Assembly (NCBI RefSeq): GCF_023101765.2
Contig: NC_064216.1
Span: forward strand, 7,877,545 to 7,941,544
From: Spodoptera frugiperda
Lineage: Eukaryota; Arthropoda; Insecta; Lepidoptera; Noctuidae
DNA length: 64,000 nt
Reading direction: 5' to 3'
Part shown: piece by piece, positions 1 through 24,000 of the stretch
Layout: each line of letters opens with the position of its first letter
Position numbering within the stretch: the first letter of the stretch is position 1
Notes under the pieces: model-generated
Told to the model about the DNA's origin: nothing
The model's database searches: none
The model's input: the letters and a program-made list of their open reading frames with translations, nothing else
Translations under genes and position numbers: made by a program

Positions 1-13143
<13,143 letters not shown>

Positions 13144-13615
13144 TCAGTGTTTGTGGCAATTATAGAACAAGTCTACTGTCCACTGGTATGTATCATTATG
13201 GATGTACAGAATACCATGTACCGAAAGAAAATTTTGCAGGTGTTCGTGGCACCTTTAGCTTTTTTGTGCAAATTGCAACCCCTAGTAAAATGGTTAAGGT
13301 CTAGGACTCTCTAAGTACGAACAATCATGAACTCAAGTGTAACTATGGAAGTCTAGATGACGATGGTTATGATAATACGTGTAGTGGACAGTTTTAACTT
13401 TAAACGTTCGGCATTCCCGTCCCGAGTGAGACATTCAGACACTTGAAAAATGTGCGCGTTTTAAGTATAGGATTAAATAGTGTTTATTGTCGATCGATAG
13501 GTGTTTTTACGTTAGATAACTGAATGTGAATTTCAAATCGTAACGTTTAATGAATTGTTGACTGTATTATAAGATAATGCAAAAAATGTAAATAAAGTTA
13601 TCGAAATTTTTATAC
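13144..13615 (+). other. RUNX 3' UTR with poly(A) signal
   Basis: Follows the TAG at 13141-13143. A canonical AATAAA lies at 13591-13596, preceded by an A-rich stretch and followed within 25 bases by a T-rich segment, as expected for a cleavage site near 13610-13620. Confidence 0.75.
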
Positions 13616-14308
13616 TGCAGTGTTTTATTTGAGAAAATTTTATTTGATTTACAGTATAGAGGTATATGTGAGTATAATAGTACTATAACAATGATTTATT
13701 CATAAAACGTAGCCACAAAAATAAATATTTTATAAAGCTGCGCGAGTAAAAAGTTTTGGATTGTGTCCATTATAGTCGAAACCACAGCGCGAGCTATTTG
13801 GCACAGGTCATTGCGTCCAGGCATTATCAATGTATGGAAATGAAATGTTTTATCGCCGTGTATTTACGTACTGAGCATTTCATTAATTTCTGTTCATCAA
13901 ATATTTATTTTTACGGTCTTACTAATAAAAATATATTAAACAACTGTTTAACGTCTGATTACTTATTCAGTGTTTAAGGCGTGAATAGCTAGATATACAA
14001 CACCTTACTAATAAACAGTGTGTAAGCCTTGAGTAACTATTTAATTGTTATAACACTAACTACTGGTAACATTTTGAGAAGTGTTCCGAAACCTTAAAAC
14101 GTTAAAAACACCACACATTTCTATTTCTATTTTTCTTTCATATTTACATGATCTTATTTACCAGTCACTAGAAAATAAGAAATGAAGGACTTCTGTTTAT
14201 TACAAAATATTTTCAGTATACATACATGCAGATATTTAAATTATTTTATTTAATATTTTCCAATCAGTAAAATGTCATCTATAATTAAGAATATGTTTTG
14301 AACGCGCT

Positions 14309-14729
14309 TTGAAACGTCAAATGTCATTTTCCGCAAGAAATGTATATAAAAAGATAAATACAAATCCAGGTCGTGTGGTTTTTTGTATTAATATTTCATA
14401 TGCATTCATTTTATTATTGATAACAATGAGAAATGGAGTCGTTTGTATCGTAGCAAAGAAGAGAAAGCGTGCTACTAATTGGGATCCCTTGTGATTGAGT
14501 TTAAAGTAAGTATTATTTACCAAATTCTGCTCAAGTTAATTCTCAAAACTATATATTTTTTAATTACTACCTATTTGTTTCAGCATAAGGATGAGCAGAT
14601 GATGAGAAATCAAGTTCTCAATGAGAACTGTCGTAGACTGAAAATGAGGTAACAATGAAACACATGCTAGTAGAAGCCTATGAGTGGACACGAGCTGAAC
14701 AAGAGCTTCGTCTAAGAAATTTACAATAA
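14309..14729 (+). pseudogene. Remnants of the Harbinger accessory (Myb/SANT-like) ORF
   Basis: A frame ending at 14494 contains KKRKRATNWDPL, reminiscent of the N-terminus of the DNA-binding accessory protein of PIF/Harbinger elements. A further piece at 14664-14729 reads MLVEAYEWTRAEQELRLRNL before a stop, like the helical C-terminus of such proteins. The two pieces are not joined in one frame. Assignment rests on position inside the element and on weak resemblance only. Confidence 0.35.
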
Positions 14730-14799
14730 CATATTTGACTAGAAACTCAAATAAATAAAATACATTCTCAGTATAAACTTGTTCTTTTATTTTAAGGAA

Positions 14800-15260
14800 A
14801 TGTTTGTTAGAAATGTGTTCTTATAAACAATTGCCTTGCAATTTGTCCAGCAGTATTGTATGCTGGCTGTCTCTGTTGTTGATGAAATGGTGGCCGATTA
14901 CCAGTTTCAAACATTTAACGAATTTACAGTACAGCAAGAGGAAGTAAGTGTTTGATTTTTGACTCTTGCCATGTATGTTGGCTGCATCGCCTTGTACTTC
15001 TTAGTGCGCCCATACCCTGAGAGCTACACAAACTTGAAGCAGACAGAGAAGCCGCCAGCCTTCTTTGTTTGTTCTATGTCTTCTCGGATCAAGTCCACCA
15101 CTTCTCTGACATATCTCTTAGTAAACCGGTATTTACCTTTACATTCATCTTCTTCGAAAGAAAAGGGATGAATACGTGTTTTATAAGGTTTTGTCTTTCT
15201 TGGTCGTTCCTCATCGTCCAACTCGAGAATATTAAAATGGCGCAGATATTCTAAATAATC
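14800..15260 (-). pseudogene. Harbinger transposase fragments (DDE core deleted)
   Basis: 15260 down to 15024 encodes an N-terminal transposase region: MDYLEYLRHFNILELDDEER, then HPFSFEEDECKGKYRFTKRY and VREVVDLIREDIEQ, the 'FRFTK..V..L' type signature preceding the nuclease domain in HARBI1-like proteins. Immediately after it the strand reads TGNRPPFHQQQRQPAYNTAG, resembling the short C-terminal tail. Some 250 residues including all catalytic acidic residues are absent. Non-autonomous. Confidence 0.65.
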
Positions 15261-15957
15261 CATAATAACCACTAAATTAAAATATATTACGAGATAAGCC
15301 ACGACAATAAGTTATTTGTTGGTTATTCACGCGCTAAACAAGCTTATTTGACTGAATAAGGATTGTGTAAAATGACATACACTTATACAACTGTTATAAC
15401 GGGTGTATAAGATGACAACCCCTATACATTGATTATTAGTAATGAATATGCTATAACACGTGTATACAGCGTGTATACAGCGTGTATAAATGTTTATTAG
15501 TAAGACCGTTAATGTACAAGCAGCTATTATTTACACTATTTACGTTATATTTATTACAATATTGTAAGACCTCACTTCTTGTACTTAGACTATTCAAACT
15601 GGGAAATTGTACATCTTTGGAAAAAAATCCTTGGTAAACATGTCACAGGAATGGTAATTGAAAAATGCTACGTTGAAACTTTTTCGTAATAAATAGTGTA
15701 TTAATTTGAAACAATAACTTAAAAGTAGGTTGCAAAACTTGATTGGTATAAATGTCACTGTTGATAGAGATTCAGATCAAGAAGTAACCCAGACCATTGA
15801 AACTGGTTCTTTAAAGTATAATGGTTTGTTTAAACTAGAATTTTCTTGTCACTTATTATTTTATTTCGTCTCTGTATCAATGTAATTAAGATGTATTTTA
15901 CAGTGGTCTCAGTTACTTCTAGATCTCAAAAGATTCTGTTTGTTACATATCCATTGT

Positions 15958-18900
15958 TTATTTCGGACAGACACAAGACTGTGTTCCCGTGCATCGTCTG
16001 TCTACAAAGTCCATAAGTCTTAACACACCATTTAATATTTCTGTGGAAGTGGAAATGATTTCTTCTTTGGGTAACAAAAATCTGTGAGTCTTCCCTCTAA
16101 GTTCTATCATGTAAGAGTACGGAATGTTCGTGACGGCATAACTCCAGTCGATACTAGTCCCTGATGCATAGTACATAAGGTCTTTTGTGCTTCCAACTTT
16201 GTATGTGCGACCGTTTGTGTTGAAGATTGCCTGGAAAAAATGTTTAATCAAGGTAACCCATTCTGTCAAAGTTCCTTAATAGATTTTCAACTTTATAGCA
16301 AAACAATAAAGTACAATTTTCTTACTTTAGCCATAGCCGTGCCTCCTTCTAGCAGCTCAACGTAGTCAGGACAAGGTTCACTAGTGTAGCCCCATGGGAA
16401 TATGATGACTTCTCCGTAACTATGAAACGACAGGAACACCTTGAAATTCGTCTTAGCTTCCAGTATTTGGCGCTGGAAAATATATTCATTTTGTTACAAC
16501 CGATGTTTATTTAAGAGAATAAAATATTTTACAGCTTACAACTTAATTTGATTTGTTAATAAGGCATAATGTTGCTTACGATGAAATATAATAAATTGAT
16601 TTTATTGCTTTGTAGGATTAGGTATTACCACTAAATCATCCTGTGTATTCAATAGCTATAGAGGTTTTTACCAACCCTAACAGCAGCAGTCTCTGGCTCG
16701 GAGAAGGCTTTCGGTCCTCTGTAGAACACGTTACCAGGGTCATCTGACGACCCTTCTTCTCCTTTCTCACCGAAACCGTAGCTAAAACAAAAGTTTGAGA
16801 AACCATTTTTTTATTGTTATTTATTTACTGTCTGTCTGTCCTTTGTCGTGGGTGCGTTAACAAACGTACACGTTCACACACACTTGACACCCAGGCCAGA
16901 AACAAAAAATTGTAGATCACACAGAGTTGCTCCGTGCGGGAATCGAACCCGCTACACGCGGCAGCCGCGCCAATCATGCAGTCGACATTATTTGTTTCAC
17001 TGTATCGCATGAGCTTCTGAAATACTGGAACTCAAATAAACTATATGTATAACAACTAATATTAACACTTTACACTAACAACTTGCTTACCTGAAGTTTC
17101 TATTTAGATCTACTCCCACACACTCCCCGAAGCGCCTTCGATTCTTTCGCCACATCCTATCGTGTGTGTGAGTGTACTCGTAGCCGTCTGGATTCATCAC
17201 TGGTAGGATGTACCTGTATGTAAAGCAAGAGAATTATGTTAGGCAGAAGTATGAGAAGATTAGAGAAAAAAGATCCTTTACAACATGATTTAGATACTTA
17301 GTATTTACAAATCCTAGCGGGTTACCGGGGCTCCGGTTCGAAAAACAAGTGTAGGAAGCCGGTGGATTTTAGTTAGTAAGAGTCTGACACCCATCCAAGG
17401 CGAGAATCATGGGGTGGTTTACCCCCCTCAAAAAAGTTTCCATTTAAATTAAAAGAGTAATTTCTTCTGTTCTCAGTAGTAAGTGCCTTATTTTATAATG
17501 GACTACCTACTTCCATTGTCACAATAGCTCTTACCAGTCCTTATTGGTGACGCTTTCAGGTTGTTCATTAAAAGTCCTGACTATCCTATCGGCTATGTAC
17601 GTGACCACTGCTGGGCTGATCCACTCCCGAGGATGTATGGCACCGTCCACCCAGACGCCCACGTTGTTCTCGTTGCCATTCGATATTTTTAACATCTGAA
17701 TAAAAATAAATAATTATGGTAAAATTAAATATAGGGGGTACCCAAAAATAAGTTTGGAATCCAAAATATCCAACTGTAAAATAAATGCTTGTTCTTTTTT
17801 TCTTATTTTCAGGAATAGTGATATGGAGTGGAACAATTTTTTGCATAATGTTACTTAAGATACGCAAGTAATTAATTGTCATTTAGTTCTACATTAAAAT
17901 TGTAGTGAGTTAGTACGTGGAGGTAGAAATAGACACCAATATAGCCAATATTAACAACTGTGTATTATCAACTGTGGAATTCCTATTAGTTCAAAACGAA
18001 ACAACAAAAACAGGGAAACACAGACGTTGAAAACCGAAAATGAGGAAAAGGTAAACAATATGATCGTTATTTATAAATAGAATACCTACCTACATATTTT
18101 GTCACCAACCCTACTCTTCCCAAGGGGATCGCACTGGCTAAGGGACTACACATTTGACGGAGATTATAGAAACCAGGCAGCAATACTCTCTGAAAAACCT
18201 TTGTGTAAAGGAGATCCATACTTTAGCAAAGGATTATGGGACAAGCCCGCCACAACTTCCCAAAACCGCTGCTACTCCTGTAAGCCAGGATCTAGCAGAA
18301 TACTCTCGTCAGCTATTGATGATGACAATGACTCTCTGTGAGGTCCATGACTAAAACAGAAACCTATAAAATCACTTACTTTTATATCCCTCCCTTCCGA
18401 TGATTTCCCGATGACGATGACTGAACACAAGTACGGATATTCAATAACCAGGTTGTCCATAAACTCATAAATGGTGTCCAGTCTGTGGTAACTCTGCCAA
18501 TCCATCTTCTTATCTGGAAATTGTGGTCACTTGTCCAATTATACGAAATCGGTTAAAGAAAAATCGCTCTTATTACTTTAAAAGGAAGATTTATTTACTG
18601 TGTAATATATGAAATTGTTTTGTTTAAAACAAACCGCTCGTTTTGAATGTCACTTCGTATGTGATTACTTGGTGGTTTTATTTCACTAATCGTTGCATTG
18701 GGTCAATCATTTCATTTGTGACCACACGCTGGCCCGGCTATCATAACGCTGAGTTCATTACGTTTTAATTTGTTAATAGTACTAATGAATGTAATGCTGT
18801 TACTGATAATTTGATTACTTAATTGCTCGCTATGTTGCTGTATGTGTTAGGAATTTGTATTGTCGACTAGTTAACGTTAACCGCTTAAACGCATCTATTT

Positions 18901-20772
18901 AAATAAAAAATGAATCAACAATATGTAGTACTTAATGGGATTTTTTTTTGTATTTATTTATTGTATAAGAATTTAACACTTTCATAGGAAACATCGGAAA
19001 CAAATGAGTGAAACTGCAATGGGCTGCGTGTTGTATTTATCTTGTGTTTATCAAAGAGATATATTTTTTTATTAATTACTGACATTTTTATGTTATTGGT
19101 GAGAAATAAGAGTGACACAACTACACTTTCTTGTGGAGTAATAGTATGTAATCTTATTATAATGCTGCTCATGAAAATGAGCCTATAGCATGGCTTGACA
19201 CTAGTCGAGTTCTTCGTCAAACAGAACTACGTGAGTAAGCCGATAACATAATAATTCATAGTATGTAATATATTTAATTGTACTTACGGTCTCCGAAAGT
19301 AGAAGACCTCTTGAAGGTCTTTGACAACACATGGCCCTGTTCCCTTTCAAGCAAGACGGCAACATCAGGTATGGCTATTGAGTATGGTATGTCCCTTTCA
19401 TGGAGTATTCCAGCCACTTGGGCAGCCCGAGGGCCGTTCACCATAATATCCATTGTACTACGTTCTTCTTTCCATATATTTATTGCTGCAAACACCGAAT
19501 TTACAAGTTTTAGGGAGATCAAATTTGAGAAAAAACAAAAAATTTACCTTATTTCTAGAATGCCTAGGTGTATTATGAGTCAGGTCTGGCAAAATCCTTA
19601 AACGATTTTTGGTTATGTTCTGTTTAGAATAGCTGTAGTACTAAAATTCTAATAAAATAATCTTATTTTACCATTATTCATAATAGTCCCCATAAGGCAT
19701 TTAAAGCTCTAAATATGACAGTTCCTGCTGAATAATGCCCTGGTGGGTCAAGTTTGGATTCATTCACAAAACATTATAATTTAGAAAGTGTAAAATGAAA
19801 TAGAATTAAAAGGTTGTCTGAAATCGATCGCCATATGCAATAAGATCGCCTATTGTACTGTCTTTTTATATGAGTTTTTTCTTTTATTTTTGTGTTAATA
19901 TGGTGTACTATAAATTGTAGGGTAAGTCCGGGGTTGGCCATAGTTATTAGTTATATCTTATGTTAGTTTTCACTTATGAAGCTGTAACTCCTCTTAGACT
20001 CCCTAGGAATTTGTCCTCAGACAAAAAAAAAACTAACACCACAATTCCGCCAAACAATAAACATCAATAAAATTTTCACAGTAGTTGAGAGAGACAAAAA
20101 ACTAGTTGAAACAGAAAACTAAGAATTTACTTACATTTTATTTTATTATGCCAAAATTTTTGCCACGCTATTGCCCTGCACCACATAGCGGGCGAACTAA
20201 ACGCTAAGCAGTGACATCTAATGAAAGATTCCTTAAAATATCTCTCCTTTATGGCCATCTACCCCGGACTTAGCCTATAATCAATAATAAAATAATATAA
20301 AAAATATTGACGGCTAATTGCCGCTTTTACAAAAATTAAACATAGGATTCCGGCCCTAATGTCATAGTGGGAACCAGTCTTGTTTGTTGGTGATAGGTTT
20401 TTAACTTTTAGGGAATATTGTGTACTGTATTTGTATGCTAAAATAAGGTACGCGGCCACAGGCCCACTCCGTACGCATCACACGCAACGGATTTTAGTTT
20501 GTTTTGTATAGAAACTCATACAACTGCGTCCACTGATCCGCATCGTACGGACCGCATCAATAGCAATGCCTACATGTGATGCGCACTGATGACGAAATGC
20601 GTATGATGTGGGCCTTTGGACGCTTACCTTAAATTACTATTATCATTCGTGTTTGTTCTACTACTGTCGAAGTACGCACCTCCTACAGTATCCAATGTCT
20701 TCACGAAATGTCTATGTCCTTCCTTAAGAAGTCTCACTTCCCATACTTGGGTGTTAGGAACTGATGATGCCA
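15958..20772 (-). CDS. CP1: M14A zinc metallocarboxypeptidase with pro-domain, Ile-specificity type
   Basis: Eight coding exons on the minus strand: 20772-20680, 19485-19288, 18513-18380, 17695-17535, 17213-17091, 16781-16676, 16472-16326, 16230-15958. All junctions are GT-AG and in phase, giving 411 residues if the start ATG is formed across the first junction (A from a leader exon ending at 20968, TG from 20772). Residues 10-95 form an M14 pro-domain ([40 protein letters not shown]). The catalytic domain starts at [10 protein letters not shown] (101). Zinc ligands: His163 and Glu166 in HPREW, His289 in SFHSYGE. NRNF at 233-236, catalytic Tyr341 and Glu364 are present; Ile348 in SIDW occupies the position that gives carboxypeptidase A-like preference for hydrophobic C-termini. 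No signal peptide is encoded; an in-frame TAA lies in the leader exon. AATAAA is available at 15865-15860. The start is inferred from phase, so a missed secretory exon remains possible. Confidence 0.88.
16804..17000 (-). repeat. tRNA-derived SINE in CP1 intron
   Basis: Minus orientation. Carries the B-box complement GGGAATCGAACCCGC, preceded by GAGTTGCTCCGTGC, and the TTGACACCCAGGCC body segment seen in the full copy at 56240-56446. It lies in the intron between the fifth and sixth CP1 coding exons. Anticodon-like structure is degenerate, so this is not a functional tRNA gene. Confidence 0.75.
17300..17435. repeat. Dispersed repeat fragment in CP1 intron
   Basis: Contains AGCGGGTTACCGGGGCTCCG, then TTAGTAAGAGTCTGACACCC and a GGGGTGG segment. 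The same words occur at about 32643-32770 inside the right arm of the long palindrome, so this is a mobile family. Between the fourth and fifth coding exons of CP1. Confidence 0.6.
19145..19262. repeat. Palindromic MITE-like repeat, partial copy
   Basis: Shares AATGCTGCTCATGAAAATGA, AGCATGGCTTGACACTAGTC and TACGTGAGTAAGCCGATAAC with the fuller copy at 60683-60860. Only one side of the palindrome is kept. It lies next to the second coding exon of CP1. Confidence 0.6.
20454..20635. repeat. MITE-like insertion rich in CGTACGCAT units
   Basis: Begins CCACAGGCCCACTCCGTACG and ends with CGTATGATGTGGGCCTTTGG, an imperfect inverted pair, with many CGTACG/GATGCG words between. A related copy lies at 25098-25400 in CP2. 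Here it is in the first coding intron of CP1. Confidence 0.6.
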
Positions 20773-20967
20773 CTTTGACGGAGTTAAATTAACTTTTAGA
20801 TTTAAATGAGTGTGTTTTGGAGCACTAAGAATTTCGGGACTGTTGTTGTGGCTGAAAAACTGGTATTTTTAAGTGACTGAAAATTTTGAAGTGCAATGAC
20901 AATATGCGTCAGTTTATTAGGTGACATTGTCAGCAATAAAGGAGTTTTCTATAATGTAGATACTTAC

Positions 20968-21060
20968 TTTTAAATGTGGTGAGGGCCAAGCGTTGTACAC
21001 AGAGGTTTAAGTTTTACATTGAGGTTTTATACATCAATGGTGGGAGAAAAATTAGTGCTC
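20968..21060 (-). other. Putative 5' leader exon of CP1
   Basis: A strong donor, AAAA/GTAAGTATC, follows 20968 on the minus strand. Joining its last A to 20772 yields AAAATGG, a good start context. An in-frame TAA lies 17 codons upstream, so the exon itself is non-coding. The 5' boundary is not visible. It begins less than 100 bases after the CP2 stop. Confidence 0.45.
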
Positions 21061-21066
21061 TATTAT

Positions 21067-24000
21067 TCAAGAGCGTTCTTTGATTTCTGCACGAAACATT
21101 GAAGAAGCGCTGGATTAGGAAGGTGAGGTCAAAGATGGCAGTGGTATGGACAGGAATAGCTCGAGTTACCTATTAACCAAAAAATCAGAATGTAAAGACA
21201 ATAACCATATCAGTACAGAGTAAAATAAATAAATAACAACAAATGTCTACACATGCATACCTTCGAAAAGCAGAAGAAATTACATTTGGCCCTTTATTCG
21301 CGTGTTGTCTCTGTTCGGATAAGTTTTGCAATACCAGTGAATTCTCTCTCTGCCAGATAGAATCATCAGAGTTCAATAGAGTATTACTCTTTTCAGGATA
21401 CACCTGAGTATTGGTTTCTTTTGTGAATACATCAAACTTATTTAAAGACTCTCTTTTATTAATTATGGTCTGACTGCCATTATTGGGAGGCGATTGACTG
21501 TCTGCCAAGAGGAAAATTTCACTATCCAAGTCATGAGTAGATCCCTTTAAGAAAATATCATCCACATAACAGAAAGAATCAGCTTTTTCTGCACCTTTAT
21601 TGTGTCGGGAACTAGTTTGCTTCTCGTAAGAATCTGTTTTGTGCAGGTAAGAACCCCTAGAGCTACGAAATCTATTATTTTTTCGACTGGTCGGATTATT
21701 CAAGTGCAAAAATGATCCGCTGTTGTCACTTGAAAGTCTGATAAATTTCATGCCATCAAAGGAATCATCATCATCATCCTCATCACCATCATCATCAGAT
21801 TCTACTGTTTGTGCTGGAACTTCATTTCCATTGTCTAGATAATGGTCGAGGCTACCACTATCGACTTTAGTAAAGTTATCACTCATATGGTTAGGATTTT
21901 CCTTCTTCAAGGCTACATTAGGCCATCTAATATAAGAGTTGTCCCTTTGCACGAAAGAATCACTTTTCTTTGCATAAGAATAGGTTATCTTATCGTAAGA
22001 TTCACGTTTTCTTATGTGGGAAGCGCTCGGAGCCATATCGGGAAAGCTTTTATTGAATGTCGGCTCTTTCTTGTTTATTAATATCTTTTCTTTGTGTGCG
22101 TGTTTCTTAGGTTTGTAGGAATCAACAAATTCCATCAGTGCTTCAACGCAGTTGTATATTTCGTTACCAGTTTCTTGTATTTGTTCTTTTGGTAGTTTGA
22201 ACTTGTGTTTCTTGCTTCTAAGTTCTATAAGGTAGCAGTAAGGTATGCCGGCTGCTGCGTGTGCAAAGTCATTGCTGGTGCCGGCTGCTCCATACATGAC
22301 GTCTCTTGAAATGCCCACTTTGTATGTATTACCATTGGTATCATAAATGGCCTGATGAGCAAGATAATTACGTCAAAAATATTGAAGAAATTAAACACGG
22401 ATGTGATATTTACCTTAAATATCAATATGTTTGTTTGAACATATTATATATTTGATTAAGTTACATGCCTTTGACATAGCAGTGGCCCCTTGGAGAAGAC
22501 GTACATAATCTGGAGCCAGTTCATGACTGCATGCGTACGGGAATATTATGATTTGTCCGTAGCTGTGGAGTGTTATATACACCTTGAAGTTTATTCCTGA
22601 GTTCATGAATATGTCCTGAAACGTAAAACGGTAACAATATCGGGATGAATCGCAAATGTACATTTTACGTATGAACATCATTATGTTTGCTATAAATACT
22701 TATACTGGTAATAATGTGTGAGAGATTACTGAGATGAATAAAATGCCAGATAAAAATGAAAAAGTACGTTAAAATATTATACAAAACATAAACCTATTTA
22801 AAAAGTATAATGAACAAAATGAAGTGTAATATATCTTATTACTGTATTATTTAATCATTAACTAAAAATAAAAGCTGACATATCCAAAATGGCTACATGA
22901 TAATGAAAATTGTATGAATTTCAGGTAGCGCTTTAAAGTGCAAATAGCGAATTAATTTAATGTAACAGAATGATATAAAATCGTTGGGAAAATTGATTTA
23001 CGGCTAAACCCTGTTTGCAGTTTAATCTCTGCGTGCAATGGCAACGACACGAAATCGGCATCAACGGCATATTACAGGCAAATGATCGCGGACGCTTCAC
23101 TCCAATGATCATTGCGAACGATCTAAATGTTTCGAATAGTCACCACTTCCTGATACTACCTATCAATATAATATTATATGCAAGTTTGTCTTTTTTGCTT
23201 TTTATAATTATTCAACTGTTTTTCAAAATAATTAAACTTTAAATGCAGTATTCTTTACGGACGTATAAATATCTTTCATTTATATTGAGAGGCAGTTAGA
23301 AATATTTATCATTCCTTATCATATATCAGTTTAATCGATACGATACGACAATGCTGATACGTATGTAAATGAAATAATACCCTTATAGCTGATGATTCTG
23401 GCTCAGAGAATGGTTCAGGACCTCTGTAGAATGCATTTGTGGGTTGATCTGATGATCCATGGCCACCCCAACCGATACTATAAAAAAAAAACACGACAGA
23501 TATGCAACAAGAGTCTAAACCTCTTCACGCCTACAATTCTCTATCACTAACATAACTGGCGAAAAGTGGGTATTACATTTTCTGTGTCAGGAAAAAAATC
23601 CTCTTTGATGTTTGTTTAAGAGTATGGAGATTAAGGGCTTTATCATACTAGCGGATAGAAAGCGTCCTTAAAGCAAAACAGGCGCGCAACGAACATGCAA
23701 CGCATATGCAGCGAATTTGTAACGTGATTACCGAGAATAGCAACGTAGCCGCGATGTTACTGAGTATAGTGTACGTCATTAACTTGCAATAAACATTTGA
23801 CGAATACGTTGCGAAATTGCCCAGTTTCCGCGACGTCTTCGCTGTGCAGCTGCGGCATGTTCGCGGCGCATTCGCTGTGCGCCCGCTGCCGCTTGCAAAC
23901 CGCTAGTATGATGGCTCTAAGTGAGATTGTGTTAAAACTCAGAGTTGACCTTGACACTAGATGATTAAGAAGGAAAAATAAATTTGTTGAATATAATGAA

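Larger units (their letters stand above)
13911..15511. mobile_element. PIF/Harbinger-type DNA transposon, internally deleted
   Basis: Element proper 13914-15508. Terminal inverted repeats are perfect over 16 bases: CGGTCTTACTAATAAA at 13914-13929 and its complement TTTATTAGTAAGACCG at 15493-15508. They are flanked by TTA at 13911-13913 and 15509-15511, the 3-base target duplication typical of this superfamily. Subterminal DNA repeats the CTTACTAATAAACAG and GTGTATACAG motifs. Inside are a transposase N-terminus on the minus strand, a likely transposase C-terminus, and pieces of a second, Myb/SANT-like ORF on the plus strand. The catalytic core is missing. It lies between the RUNX 3' end and the last exon of CP1. 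Confidence 0.88.

Noticed and set aside
15957..15962. AATAAA overlapping the CP1 stop codon
   Set aside because: It would cleave within 30 bases of the stop; another AATAAA at 15865-15860 is better placed.
16905..16970. Possible tRNA gene
   Set aside because: B-box match belongs to a SINE; no intact cloverleaf, and the same sequence recurs at 29530, 56240 and 63775 with SINE body or truncation.
18272..18379. Open frame extending CP1 exon 3 leftwards, ending in a Ser/Asp-rich stretch
   Set aside because: A consensus donor AAA/GTAAGT sits at the position used by every paralogue; the extension is intron.
20680..22351. CP1 and CP2 as a single two-domain peptidase
   Set aside because: Splicing the phase-2 donor at 21261 to any of the CP1 first-exon acceptors gives an immediate stop, while the 43-base exon at 21109 gives a clean end.
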